From Sporisorium sorghi (taxonomy: Eukaryota; Basidiomycota; Ustilaginomycetes; Ustilaginales; Ustilaginaceae): DNA of 64,000 nt. Shown piece after piece: positions 41,831 through 53,718 of this stretch. The translations under genes were made by a program, and so were the position numbers. The stretch is from the NCBI GenBank assembly GCA_023212695.1, contig JALCCG010000059.1, positions 32,337-96,336 of the forward strand. Direction: 5' to 3'. A model generated the notes under the pieces. It did not search any database, was not told where the DNA came from, and saw only the letters and a list, made by a program, of their open reading frames with translations. Positions within the stretch are counted from its first letter, which is position 1. Every line of letters begins with the position of its first letter.

Positions 41831-44800
41831 TCATTGATACAGAATCCTCACCCGCCCCAAATCGCCCGCCTCGACCGCCTCGCGATCCACGACACCCGCC
41901 GTGCCCGCACCCCACCCGCTCTCATCCGGGTCATTATTACCCCAAACGACGCCAAACCCGCTCGACTCCCCACCCTGCGTCCGGCTCGACACATGCCCCG
42001 AACTCGCCACGCCGCTGAACTGGCTCCTGCCCGCATTGCCCGCATTGCCCGCATTGCCCGCATTGCCCGCATTGCCCGCGCCACCTCCCGTACCGCTGAA
42101 CCCGGACATCCTGGGCTTGCTCCACCCGGAGCTCGCCCCACCGCCGCCGCCGCCTCCTGCCGCAGTGGTCGCAGCGGTGGTGCCAAACATGCTGCCGCCG
42201 GGCGGCCAGCGGCGCCAGTCGCTGCGCTGCGTCGATGCGATCTCGTCCTCGTCCGTGTCCACATTTTCCGTGCGCGTGTTGGGGGAGCGTCCGATCTGGA
42301 TGAGCATCTTCTCGAGCTCCGGCCAGGAGATGCTGAACGCCACGCAGATCTCGTCGTCGCTGTGCAGACCGTCCAGCATATCCACCAGTCCGGCGGGGAT
42401 CGTTGTCGCTCCAGATCGGGGATGGGCATGCGATCCGCCCGCACCGCCGATGCCGGACCCGCCAGCTGCGGTGCTCCCTCCAGCTGCGCCCGTGCTCGGG
42501 ATGGCGGTGCTCAGCCCGATCGCACTGGCCCGCTTGCGTGGAGAGCGCGCCATCGCACCTGACCCCGCTGGCCCCGCTGCCGCCGACGCAGGCCGCTCCG
42601 CCTGGTACGCTACCGCGGCCACATCGACCGCCGTGGTCGTCGGGAACCGCTGCCCGCCGCCGCGCTGCTGCCGCATCCGAGCATGCCGCTTGGTCGGCGA
42701 CGTGCCAAATTGACTGCTCCCGCCCGCACTCGTCGTGTGGAACGAGTCGCCCAAGTTGAACGCACTTGCACTGCCTCCCGCTCCGGCGCCCGCCAGCACG
42801 ATGTTGCTCAATCGCGCGTCGGAAGCCCTCTCGCGCAACGGAGTGCGTTGTCCCACGCCCGGGCTCTCTACGCTGCCATCGCGCCCGATCCGCTGGAACG
42901 CGCTGTAGGCTCCGCTCATGCCGGACAGCTCGCGTGGGCGTCGATCGCGCGGTTCGCGGCTGCCACTCTGATCGCGACGGTACGCATCGTCGGAACGACG
43001 AAACTGCGAGTCGTTCGACTTGACCACCGGCGAGCTGACCACGGGCGAATTGCGCACCATACTGACCATCGATGTGTCGAACCCTGGAAAACCGTCTTCG
43101 GCTGTGCGTGGGCCCAAGTAGATCGGATACCGATGCACACGCCGCAGGAATCCCTGGATGACGCCGAACGACACGAAGCGACGCACGTCGATGCCCTTGG
43201 CGTCGATGTCGTTGTCCTCGATCCAGTCGTGCAGCGTCGTCCCCGCTCGGAGCAGCGAGTACAGCCGCAGTATCTCCGGGTAGCTCGACGGCGTGTAACC
43301 CGGCCGCGTGACGTAGATTGCGCACTCGCGACCCATGGCCTCGTCGTCGGCAAACGTCGCAATCTGCGGCCGCAGCGTGTACATGTTGAAATACTGGAAA
43401 ATGTCGACGACCATGATGCAGCCGTAGTACATGAGGTGCTCCAGACACGCGCGTGTGAGGCCCAGATCGGCATCGGCCAGCTGCGCGATGCGCTTGACGT
43501 GGTTGACGCCGTCGATGAACGGAAGGATGCGACGCATGGTGAGGTCCCAGTTGCCGTCGACGCGGGAGAGGAGGTCGAGGAGTGCAACGGGCACATCCCA
43601 GTCGTTGATGGGCGTGGGGTTTGGATATACAGGAAAAAGCTTGAGGTTGATCGCATCGCGCACGGTGCGGCCGAGACCGTGGGGTGGTTCGCGCTTCTCG
43701 ACGAGCGCCGTGCGTTTGTCGGCGGTCTCTGCACGAAGTGCATTGACCGAGTCGAAAAGGGCGGCATCGATGGTGCGCAGCGAAACAATGCTCTCGGCAA
43801 GATGCTCGAGCGAGTTGGCGTCGTGCTCTGCGCCGCCGTGTGCGCCCACTGTGCTGCCACGGCTCGAGCGTCTCGTACCCGAAGCTGTGTTGATGCTGTC
43901 GAACGCGTTACTGTCGATGTTGGTCAACACGTTGCCGAGGCTTTCGGCGGCACTTAGCTCGCGGCTGAGCTCGCTCTGCCTTCGCGAGGTGACGATGCCC
44001 ATGGCGTTGTCGCGACTTTCCTCCGATGGGAAAGCGCCCTGCTGCCCCGCATCGTCCGTGAGATCAACGATGGTGGACGACCTGGCCAGACTAGGCCTGC
44101 GACCGTTCGACCCAGTAGGAGACAGTGCAAAGGAGGGCGAGTTGTTGCCTTCCGATCCAGGACCGCTTGTACCCGAAGCGCTATTGCTGCGCACCATCGG
44201 CAGCGCATCATTTCGAATCATCGTTAGAGGCGTCAGGATCTTGCCCGTGTCGAGATGCGGCGACCCGGAGCCAGAAGCAGAGCGCGACCGCAGCCCGCTA
44301 CTGCCGCCGTTGGATGCCTGCTGCATCTGCTTCTGCTTGAGCCGTTCGTTGATCATGTTGCGATGGTGCTCGCCACGCAGCGACGCAAAGCTCGCGCCCA
44401 ACGAAATGTAGCCGTCGGGACCGATGGGTGGAGAAACGAGATGCTGCACGTCAGGCGTGTTGGGCTTGGACGACGACTCGAGGTACGATGTATGCGGCGC
44501 TTCGGGCAGCGCAACGAAGCTCTCGCTGTACGAGCTGAGATCTTCGAACAGCTGCTCGATGACCTCGTTCATGCGCGGCAAGCTCTTGGGGCTGGACAGG
44601 AACGACTGGGTCTCCTCGAGCCCGCGCAGCACTCGGCCGCACTTTCGCACGACGGGCTCATACGCTCGAACGTCCGAATGGCCTTCGAACACGAAGCAGA
44701 GGTTGAAGATGAAGTTGTTCCTCTGATACTTTGTCGCGTCTTCGATCAATATAGGGAAGCCCATGATCTTGTAGGTGCGCTGTTCGAGCTGTTGCTTGCC

Positions 44801-45289
44801 GGATGTGTCGGCATCGTCGAGGGCTCTGGGTTTCACTGAGGAAGCTCTAGGCGATCCGCCAGATCTCGCGGAAGCGGGTCGTCCGGGAATGACCGAGGGA
44901 GCTCGGGAAGGGCGCTCATGCTGCCTCTGCCGTACACCGACGGTGCCGCGAGCGATCGAGGTGACGAGTCTGCCGCAAAGGGGTGCTTTGGGGATGAGGT
45001 ATTCGGAGAGTGCGGAAAAGTCAAAGAGGGGCTCGCCGCCTAGCACTCCCACGCCTTTTGTGGGTTGCGCCTTGCTGGTGCTTGTTGTTGCATTTGCTGA
45101 TGTTGATGTTGATGTTGATGCTGCAGCACAAGACGCTGTGGCATCTGTTTCGGCGTTCGACTTTTCCTCGGTGATGGATCCTTCAGGCACCTGATAGATG
45201 ACCTTGGGGCCTTCTGTCGGATGAAAGACTGCATAGAAGATGGCAAGAAGGCGAGGCAGGAACTGCTCCTCGGAAGTTGGCATCGCCAT
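41831..45289 (-). CDS. NPR2: NPR2, GATOR1/SEACIT subunit
   Basis: 1152 aa, one exon, starting MAM at 45289. The N-terminus is the Npr2 signature: FLPRLLAIFYAVFHPTEGPKVIYQVP, followed by an inserted Ser/Thr/Ala linker and then FDFSALSEYLIPKAPLCGRLV. The longin-type continuation NNFIFNLCFVFEGHSD.. and LRGLEETQSFL lies near 205-250. The C-terminal half has the conserved DVPVALLD.., FIDGVNHVKRIAQLADADL and MYYGCIMVVDIFQYFNMY (about 560-640), then long disordered inserts. Known role: with Npr3 and Iml1 it forms the GTPase-activating complex that turns off TORC1 at the vacuole when amino acids are scarce. The protein is about twice yeast length because of low-complexity inserts, including a (GNA) repeat near 1080. 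It is divergent from the glutaminyl cyclase gene. Confidence 0.93.
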   Translation of the reverse strand: MAMPTSEEQFLPRLLAIFYAVFHPTEGPKVIYQVPEGSITEEKSNAETDATASCAAASTSTSTSANATTSTSKAQPTKGVGVLGGEPLFDFSALSEYLIPKAPLCGRLVTSIARGTVGVRQRQHERPSRAPSVIPGRPASARSGGSPRASSVKPRALDDADTSGKQQLEQRTYKIMGFPILIEDATKYQRNNFIFNLCFVFEGHSDVRAYEPVVRKCGRVLRGLEETQSFLSSPKSLPRMNEVIEQLFEDLSSYSESFVALPEAPHTSYLESSSKPNTPDVQHLVSPPIGPDGYISLGASFASLRGEHHRNMINERLKQKQMQQASNGGSSGLRSRSASGSGSPHLDTGKILTPLTMIRNDALPMVRSNSASGTSGPGSEGNNSPSFALSPTGSNGRRPSLARSSTIVDLTDDAGQQGAFPSEESRDNAMGIVTSRRQSELSRELSAAESLGNVLTNIDSNAFDSINTASGTRRSSRGSTVGAHGGAEHDANSLEHLAESIVSLRTIDAALFDSVNALRAETADKRTALVEKREPPHGLGRTVRDAINLKLFPVYPNPTPINDWDVPVALLDLLSRVDGNWDLTMRRILPFIDGVNHVKRIAQLADADLGLTRACLEHLMYYGCIMVVDIFQYFNMYTLRPQIATFADDEAMGRECAIYVTRPGYTPSSYPEILRLYSLLRAGTTLHDWIEDNDIDAKGIDVRRFVSFGVIQGFLRRVHRYPIYLGPRTAEDGFPGFDTSMVSMVRNSPVVSSPVVKSNDSQFRRSDDAYRRDQSGSREPRDRRPRELSGMSGAYSAFQRIGRDGSVESPGVGQRTPLRERASDARLSNIVLAGAGAGGSASAFNLGDSFHTTSAGGSSQFGTSPTKRHARMRQQRGGGQRFPTTTAVDVAAVAYQAERPASAAAGPAGSGAMARSPRKRASAIGLSTAIPSTGAAGGSTAAGGSGIGGAGGSHAHPRSGATTIPAGLVDMLDGLHSDDEICVAFSISWPELEKMLIQIGRSPNTRTENVDTDEDEIASTQRSDWRRWPPGGSMFGTTAATTAAGGGGGGGASSGWSKPRMSGFSGTGGGAGNAGNAGNAGNAGNAGRSQFSGVASSGHVSSRTQGGESSGFGVVWGNNDPDESGWGAGTAGVVDREAVEAGDLGRVRILYQ
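42030..42074. repeat. Five perfect 9 bp repeats inside NPR2
   Basis: The unit CCCGCATTG is repeated five times without mismatch. On the coding strand it encodes an Asn-Ala-Gly tripeptide repeat in the disordered tail of NPR2. Confidence 0.95.
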
Positions 45290-45825
45290 TTTGGGCGTGC
45301 TTAGGGTGGTGGTTGAATGCGCCGTCTGAAGTTGTTGCTGATAGTGCGCTTAAGGTGCGATGGACGAAAGCCTGATCCGCATTCGCAGGAGGTGGACGCT
45401 GTGGTGGTGACTATGGAACTGCATTGGTCATGCTGTGAGTTGTCCTATGCGGTCGTACCACATGTATGCTGTTCGAGTGAAGGAAGGAGGACAAGGTGAT
45501 AAGGATGGAAGCAGTTCAAGCTGTCAAAGAGTGGTGGAGATGAAATGCATTCCCGATTTCCGACATTCCAACGCCAAAGCCCCCAAATTGAAAGCTGAGC
45601 TCGGACCATCGAGAAAGACTCTTCATTCCGGCTATAAAGCCACCTTTCCTCCCCACCATCAACAGCGAACGCACAAGCAAGGCCGCATTCGATCAACACA
45701 CGAGATATCAAAGAACGGACGATGCGGGCCCGCGATTGAAAGCAACATCCGAACCTTTGGACGCACGCTCGCACGCTCGCACGCTACTCGAGGGCAGGCT
45801 GTTGCTCCATCGTCTGACACCAGCC
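45290..45825. promoter_or_regulatory. Divergent promoter region, NPR2 and glutaminyl cyclase
   Basis: 536 bp between divergent starts. A TATAAAG element at 45634-45640 lies 190 bp upstream of the cyclase ATG. No other gene recognised. Confidence 0.45.
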
Positions 45826-47258
45826 ATGCGCGCCCATTTCTCGCTTTCTAGGGACCACAGGGCACGGAGGTCACATCTGCTGCAGCTGGCTCTGTGGCTA
45901 TGCCTGCTCGCCAGCTGGTGTGCGGCCCACGCTGTGCGCAGCCAGACCCGAGACTACGACCGCCTACCATCTGCATCCGTAGCTGCTGTCGCTGCTCTCT
46001 CCGACCCGGCCACGTTTCTCGACACAAACAACCGCGAATCGCTGCTCTCCCAAATCTTAATCCCACGAGCACCAGACACAGACAACAGCCGCAAAGTGCG
46101 CGAAGCGATCCTCGACGTCTTCCGCACCCAACTCGGTGCCATCGACTCGACCGCTTTTTCCACAATGGACTGGAAGAGCACGGGCAAGCTCGGCTGGCAT
46201 CTCGAGCAGCACACATTCGTCGCCGACACACCAGAAGGCAAGAAGAAGATGACCAACTTGATCCTCACCAAAAATCCAGCGGCGCCACGCAAGCTGGTGG
46301 TGTCGGCGCACTACGACTCGAAGTACTTTGCGGCGTCTTCGGGGATGGCGGATTTCGTGGGTGCTACGGACAGTGCTGCGCCGTGTGCGATGATGGTGGA
46401 TCTGGCGGTGGCGCTGGACGATGCGCTGGATGCGCGGGAACGTAAAGTTCATGCGCAGGAGCAGAGCGACGCGTCCGTGGCGCAGGAGACGACGCTACAG
46501 CTGGTGTTTTTCGACGGCGAGGAGGCGTACCGCGTGTGGACGCACGACGATTCGATTTACGGCTCCAAGGCGCTCGCCGAGCAGTGGACGAGCTCGTTTT
46601 GGGACGCCACGCAGTACGATGCCAGTCGCACATCGCACGCGCCCAAGCTCACAGCCAGACGGTACCGCAGCACGTACGGCCCCATCGAGCACATGAACAC
46701 GATCGAGCATATGATCTTGCTCGATTTGCTGGGCGCAGCCAACCCGAGCGTGCCCTCGTACTACGATAGCACAAAGTGGCTGCACACGGCCATGAGCGAT
46801 GCCGAGACCCGCTTGAGGCAGGCCAAAGTGCTGTGGCCGAGGGGGGATACGGCGCATGGGAGTGCACGCAGCTTCTTCTCCCAAAACAGGCCGTGGGGCG
46901 GGATAGAGGACGACCACCTGCCGTTCCTGCACGCCGGCGTGCCCATCCTACACGTCATCCCCTCGCCGTTCCCCGCGGTGTGGCACAAGCTGAGCGACGA
47001 CAAGACCGCACTCGACTACCCGACCATGCATGCGTGGTGCATGATCTTGCGGCTCACCGTGGCTGAGTATTTGGACCTCGATATCGCGGGTAGTGCGCAA
47101 CGACGTCGCTCGGACGAGCGTATCGGTAAGTCTGACATTTTGCAGAGAGCAAGAGATAGAGGGCCGAACAAGGTCGAGCTGGTAAGTCTGGCTCGACCGT
47201 CCTTGTCATGTGGTGGATGCACGCTGACTGCTTGTCCTTTTTGTGCTGTGAACAGTGA
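45826..47258 (+). CDS. Glutaminyl-peptide cyclotransferase (M28 family), secretory pathway
   Basis: Two exons, 45826-47181 and 47256-47258, giving 452 aa. ATG at 45826 starts a signal/anchor (LLQLALWLCLLASW, about 24-37). The M28/QC fold shows VVSAHYDSKY (His162, Asp164), Zn ligand Asp182 (GATDSAAP), FFDGEEAY with catalytic Glu232 and ligand Glu233, and DDHLPFLHAGVPILH with His364. Known reaction: cyclisation of N-terminal Gln (or Glu) to pyroglutamate with loss of ammonia, in the ER/Golgi or secreted. The intron at 47182-47255 has a perfect GTAAGT donor, a GCTGAC branch and an AACAG acceptor, and exon 2 is only the stop codon. The spliced protein ends KVEL, which resembles ER-retrieval tetrapeptides. 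Reading through the intron would replace this with a Cys-rich tail ending at 47334 (502 aa). Confidence 0.92.
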
Positions 47259-47563
47259 ATGCCACCAGTCTGGCATAGCATCAAAGCACTCGGACAGAAA
47301 TGCCAGATCGTTGTTCGTTGCTCCACTGCGATGACGATTGTTTGTGCCTAAGCTCGTTCACAGCCATCATTGAAGGCCATCATTGAGATATAAGACTTTG
47401 ATATCATTACTGCTTGTGTGTTTTGAGATATGCGCTATACGCTCTGCTCGCTGCGAATCGCGAGTCAGCTAATCCTGAAGGCCTCCCTTCCCATCCATCC
47501 TCCAAATCCATAACAATTTTTCACATCTACTCTTGCCTCCCTCCCCTCCCTTTCCCTCCTCCC

Positions 47564-50500
47564 TCACCGACTAGAAGAACTATCCCTCGAATCCACCGTC
47601 TTTCCCAACCCCAGCAGCAACTCGGCCGCCTGCCTGTCATCTCCGATCTCCACACCCGCGCCCGCCTTCATGCTGCGCAGCGACGCCTTGCGCGGCGAGA
47701 CCACGCCGCTCGCCTTCTTGGCCACCATCTGCTGCTGCTGTTGATCCTCATCGTCGCTGATGCTGTCAAAGAAGCCGCTGTCGTCGTGCATGAACGGCGA
47801 GTCGCCCGAGCTGTGTCCGTGCAGCACGTGCGAGGCGCGGTGGTGGTGGTGGTGCGACGACAGACTCGACGACGGCGTGGCGCCAAAGTTGGTGCGGTCG
47901 CCCAGCACACGCGAGGGGGTCGACGCAGTGATCGGCAGAGGCTGCGACAGCGATGCGCCGCCTCCCACGGTGCTACGCGGCGTCCACCCGTCGTCGTTGT
48001 TGCTGTAGGTGCGAGCATGACCATTGCCACCAGCGCTGGCGCTGCTGAGGTCCCAGCTTCGGTTCGGACCAGATTGGTCGCGCGCAGCCGAAGAGCGAGG
48101 CAGCTGGTGAGCAGCTGGCTGACGATGGCTCGCGTAGTTGGCAGAGATCGAGCGACCGAGCGAGCCAGCAGGACTAGCTCCGATTGCGCGGTATCGGTCC
48201 GAGCGCGTGCTTAGCGGGATGCTGCTGTACAGCGCGGTGCTTTGCGGTGTCGAGGGCGGCATTACCATCGTGGGCATGCTTCGCGAGGCTGAGGGGAACG
48301 ACGCGTGAGACACGAATGGACGCGACGAGAGCAAGGGCGATGCGGGCGCTCCGATTCCACTTCCAAATGGCGCGGGCGCTTTCGAGGGCAGAGCCGGCTC
48401 GGCGAGGCTGGAGGCCAGCACGATGTCCTCGAGTTGAGCACGTCGACGCTTGGCTGGCTGGGCTGGCTGGCTGGGTGCAGCAGCAGCGAGGATAGCAGCA
48501 GCATCAGCAGCAGCCGCTTTGGCAGCAGCGCCAGCAGGATCGACATTCTCGTCTCCCGCCTCCATAGCAGCGGCGACAGCGGCGGTGCGCTTGCGAGCAG
48601 TGCTGTTACTGCGTTGAGCAGCCGCATCGCCCTTTCGCTTGGCCTGTTGCAATCGTCGCGTCAGATCCGTGGCGGACAACGAGCGTCGACTCGGCTTGGC
48701 AGTGTCCGCCTTGCGCTTCTCGCCGTTCGTCGGAGCAGTGTCCGGCCGTTGGCTGCCAACTCGCTGCTGAGCAATGGGCGTCGACTCGTTGGGACGAGGC
48801 ATGCTCAGCTGGCGTGCGCTGACACTTCGCGAAAGCGGCGTGCCACCGATGCTGTTCGGAAGCGCCGATGTCGCCGCACGATCGCGTCCAGCTGCCCAGT
48901 CCAAGCTGAGTTGTCTCGCCGGAGCAAGGCCGACGACGGTCGACGGGCCCTTTCTCGGATTGCCTCCGACAGAAGCACCATCCGAGCCAGCTTGCTGCAC
49001 GATGGCCTGTCTGGCATCGGCACAGCCGGGATCCATCGGAACAAACCCGACCACGCCAGCACGTTCGGACGCGCTCGTTGTGGAAGCTGCTCGTTCGCGC
49101 GCTTGCTGCGCTTTGGCCAGAGCAGCTGCCTGCGCCTTGGCTGCACGTCGCTGAGCAATCATCTTGAGCGTTCGCTCTTCATCCTCTTCACTGTCCCTGC
49201 GCTGGTCATTGCCGTACGGGGCGTCCGCCTCGCTGCTTGACGCGCTGCTGCTGGGCATCATCTGCAGCAAACCTTGCCCTTGAGCGTGATGCTTGTCAGC
49301 CTCGGGCTGCATCGCAATGATGCCTTGTCGCTGCAGCGCCGCCGTCAGCTTGGGTGGCAGGCTGGACGTCAAGCTGAGGTTAGCATCTCGAGCGGGGGGA
49401 GCAGGCGAAGCTTCCTTGCGCATGTCCAAGTTGCCGATGCTGGCACGTCCGCCCGAAGTGGTCAACAGGCTCAGGCTAGACGAGCTAGAGGCACGCGAGA
49501 GCAGCTTGGGCGGTGGCAGGATCGTGTCGAGCTGCTCTTCCTCCACCTCGCTCGAGGCAGTGGTCAGCGGTGCCGCATGCTCGGTGGCAGAGCGTCGCAA
49601 CGTTTTGCTGCGTCCACTCAGCACATCATCCAGCGAAAGGCGAGGCACGGATCGATGACGCGACATCGACGTCTTGGAGCTGCCAGGGGCCACCTCGCTC
49701 CTTTTGGACACGGGCACGGTCACGGCGTTGTCCACTTCGACGCGACGGACAGCAATGCCGACGCCTTCGGGACCGACCGCTTGGCGCAGATCACGGGCTA
49801 CTGGGCGAGGCGCGACAGCTTGCTCCTTTGACAGACTGGCAAGCGGAACTGCTTCGCGCTTGATCTTGTCCAGGGGACGCTGCAACGCACCCTCGTTGCC
49901 GCGGCTGGCGTCAAGCCAGGGCGGAATGTTCTCCTTGTTGTTGCTGCTCAGATCTCTGATCTCTTGAGGATCAAACAGCTTGGCGGGGACAGCGGCACCG
50001 TTGGCGCTGGCGTTGCCCAACGGTTTGCGCTGCGACGGCACGATAGGTATTGGCGTCGACACCTCTTGCGCAACCGGCTCAGCTTGACTGCCAGCAGGGG
50101 CGCCCGTTTCCGATGGGGTGGGAGCGATACCCGAGCCACCGTATCTTCCTGATCTCTTCTTCTCGGCCTGTCTTCGGTTCTGGAACCACACCGACACGGC
50201 TCTGTTGATGGCATAACGCGAACACGTTGTAGAGGGACGATGAGCAGAAGGTCAGTGTCTCTTTCGTTCGCGCACAATAGCCTTGCCAGATGAGAGCACT
50301 TACCGGACGGACATGCCAACGCGATTGGCAAGGAAGAGGCGAGTCTCGTGGTCAGGGAACGGGTTCTTAGCATAGACCTGCGCGAGCAGGTTGGCCTCAT
50401 CCGGACGCGTTCGCCTCCTCCTGCGAATCTCGTTCTTCGAGTCTTCGCCCATCACGCTGGCGGTGCTTTCAAACGAGTCGTCAGCCAGAACAGAAGCGGG

Positions 50501-51247
50501 AGCGCGGTGGAGCGAGTCAGGGTAGGTCGAGTCTTGCGCATCGTCGTCCTCGTCGTCCTCCTGGTTCTTTTGCGCGAGGTTGGACACGGAAAGGCGGTTG
50601 ACGTCGATGGCTGGGCTAGGCGATGCAGCCGCGCGCCGTGCACGGACGAGATGCGCTGCCATGTCGGCGCTGTCGTCGACTGGTGCGTAGCTGTGGTCGC
50701 GTTCATCATCGTGATCGTTGACAGCGAGGGCGTGGGCAGAGTCGTGACGCGCTAGCCGCGTGCCGGTGCTGGTGTGCAGATGCTCGATCGACATGACGCC
50801 ATTGCCGGATCGCGAGGACAGCGGCTCGAGCCACGGCTGGTGGCGGAAAGCGTCGCGCGAGACGATGGGCGTGGTGACGAGGTGACGCGGCTGAGGACGC
50901 GGACTGCTGGCGTGCGAGGTTGGGTCGCTGTTGTCGCGAAGCTGGTCTTCGGCGCGTGGCGAGCTGGACCGAATCTGGAAGAGGTGCGCGTCCTTGTTGA
51001 TGTAGGACGAGAAGCTGTCGACCGACGCGGCTGCTGGGCTACTCCTGGGATGGAGGTGATGCTGAGGAGGCGTTTCGACGTGTGCGTCGCGATCCCGACC
51101 GTCGGATTGCGACGAGCCGCGATGGCGCTCAGATGGGTCGTGGTGCGTGGTCGTGCCTGAGCTGGTATGAGCAGCGACAGAAGAAGCGCTGTGGAAGGAG
51201 GGAGGCAAGCGCCTCTCCTCGCTGTCCAGGGCGATGCGAGCTTCCAT
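47564..51247 (-). CDS. Homeodomain transcription factor
   Basis: 1193 aa from two exons, 51247-50304 and 50201-47564, with a 102 bp intron (GTAAGT donor, CAACAG acceptor). The ATG at 51247 is the first in frame. The homeodomain covers about 273-332. It starts RRRRRTRPDEANLL, has NPFPDHETRLFLAN in helix 2, and the recognition helix AVSVWFQNRRQAEKK is completed across the splice junction (R/A junction just before helix 3). Everything after is disordered and rich in Ser, Ala, Gln and Arg, with S/T-P sites and basic patches (for example GEKRKADTAK, AKRRRAQL) and short Gln/His repeats. The WFQN core with Gln50 (QNRRQAEKK) is of the TALE-less, Pho2/Yox1-like fungal class. The protein is probably a nuclear regulator; targets are unknown. 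Confidence 0.92.
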
Positions 51248-53718
51248 GGTGGATGAGAGCTGCACGCGTTGTCGAGACACGAGCGTGTTCACCGACGACG
51301 ACGCTGTACGTGGAGCACGACTGGTGATGGCGCAAGACCTTGCCGCTGAAGGAAGATCTAGACCAAACGAAGACCACGCGCGCTACAAGGCCATTGGAAG
51401 GCTCGACTGCACCCTTACCGATTGATGCTGCTCTGCAAGCTGTTCTGGCGCGCCGCTCTACGATGATCACGACTGTGCGGTCAAGCAAGAGACGGTATGG
51501 TCGGCGGTAGAATAGGGGGGAGGAGTAAGAGGAATAGATGGAGTAGAGGAAGATAGGACGGACAGGATGGCGAGGTTAGAGAAAGAGAAAGAGAGCGAAA
51601 GGCAATGACAGAAGGTGCGCCGCGTACCGTTGGACGTGAGTGTGGTCTGTAAGAGTTGCTGCTGCTGCTGCTGCTGCGAAGGAACCCAAGCGCCGACCGA
51701 CGAAATTGACGTGCCTTTGGGTGACAGAGAGAGGCGTTTCTGGCTTGCTGCGTGTCTTGAACTGCAAAATGGCGGCAATACGCGATTTCTGCGCGAGGCG
51801 AAGAATCACAATTGCAACCACGCCAGGCAAGGCAGTACAAAGTGGCCCAATTGGCAGCTCTGCCTCTCTCTTACTCAACTCGAAAGTGCATTGGCGGTCG
51901 ATTCTAAGTAATTCGGATTCAGCTGGCTGGCTTTGCAAGCACAAGTCACAGCTCGTACACGAACACGGTCACGCTCAATAGTAACACTTTCAAGCAAGGA
52001 GGCGCTGCCATTGCTACACTTGCTTTGCTCGTTGTGGCTGCTCTTGAAGGCTTGCTCTCCATCTTCAAATAGAACTCGTCGAACTGATGGTGTTGGCAGT
52101 CGATCCACCAGACCCCCTTCACCACGTTCGCTTCCTCATCTGTTCCAATTTGCCATTAAGTGACGCTCTTCATCAGCGTCTTCGCGCCGGCGGCGCTCTT
52201 GAACAGTCTCACTGAGTACAAGACGGTCAAGTGTGAGTGGTACAAAAACGATTGTCGCGATGACTTTTTTTTTTTTTTTTTTCTTCTTTTCAAAGCAAGC
52301 GTGCCGTGCAGCGCGATTTTTTCTTTTCGCGGCGGTTGGCTGCACAGCGCACAGCATTCGTACGCGATCTGCACTTCGGACGGGCGCTTGCTCTTGATTG
52401 GAAATGCTTGGATTCAAAAGACCTCTTGGAGTCTGATTCATCAAAAGGTAATGGACGTGGAGCTGCAAGTGTGGGTGTCGAGAGTGTGTGCAGGGGTTGC
52501 ATCAATTGGATCTATCGCGGTCGGATCATCTCTCGAGATGGCAACTTCTCGACCATCTTCGCCTTGCGACTTGGGCCAAGAGATGGCACTCCCTACGCCA
52601 TCGACGAAAGAAACGATGCTCTGGAGATGCAGGCTGCTTCAAAGGGTATCATGGTTGGCACAGAAGTGACTCTCGTCCCACTGTAACCTGGCGCGCGCGA
52701 AGACAGCCCTTCTCAGCCGTAACCTTCCACGCAAAGGCAAGCACTCGAATCGCGGATCATGAGGCAGATGCTCTCCAGCTCGTGAGGCGTCAGTGCATGG
52801 TCCGCGCGATGCCCTCTCGTCTTTTTCTTCGCTTTTGCCTTTCGATGATGGTCAGGTGGTGTAGAACACGTCAAAATTGGAAGAACTCGCGTTCGCCTAT
52901 GTATTTTTTGTTGACAACCTTCTCGCGTGGTCGAGCGTTTGTTAAAGTGGCTTCGCGTTAATTAGCCGCACCACGCGCCGTGTTCGATGGCGGTCACGTG
53001 GGAATTCCGGTGCTTCTTTTTCTCGGAATCTTTTTGTGGCTCGCTTTTCGCCTGTTTCTTTTCTTGTGCCTTTTTCTTTTGTTCGGCATCGGCGACTTTA
53101 TCCAAACACACCATAATCACCAGACAAGGCAGCAAAGCAACGGAGGCAGGAGGTCTTCCATGATCGATTAAGAGGCGTGACGAAGCGTCGAGACAGGATC
53201 AAGCTTGAGGTGTAAATACTGGGCGAGTTCTGGATGCCGTGATGGCCGATTCCAAGACTAGTGAAACCAAGACATCGGTACACCAAACCCCGATTCACGC
53301 GAGATCTGTATTTTCTTGAATTTGTAAGGTCACGAATCAGCACATCTTTTCCAAAAAAAAAAAAAAAAAAAATCCAGGTGTGGATTTTCAGCGGCGCAGG
53401 AGCTGAGAACAAGAAGATTCAAATCTGTGCTGCTGCGCTTTGACGTTTTGTTCAGATCGACTCAGCCATCTTGCCAGCAGCGGGTCTCTTTCTTTTCAGC
53501 CACCTCCATTCCACCTTGACGCCACCATCGACGCCTTGCGAATCGCTGATCACATCAACAAAGGCGCAGTGACCGAGCCTGCTGCAGTTCTGGAGTCCAG
53601 GCTAACAGTACACACGACCCTCTCGCAACAGGTCTGCTGCAGGCTTAGCTGATCGAATGTAACCACTATCGACACTACCATATCCGATTAGCACCACATC
53701 ACCGCTGCGATCGCCATC
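51248..53718. promoter_or_regulatory. 2.5 kb divergent spacer, homeodomain gene and SLH1
   Basis: No gene is supported. Contains GCT triplet repeats (about 51658-51678), T18 (52265-52282) and A20 (53353-53372). A 126-codon frame at 52306-52686 begins at GTG and resembles nothing I know. It must include leaders for both neighbours. Confidence 0.45.

Noticed and set aside
52306..52686. 126-codon ORF in the spacer upstream of SLH1
   Set aside because: It begins at GTG, shows no known motif and lies in a region of homopolymers; not enough support to call a gene.
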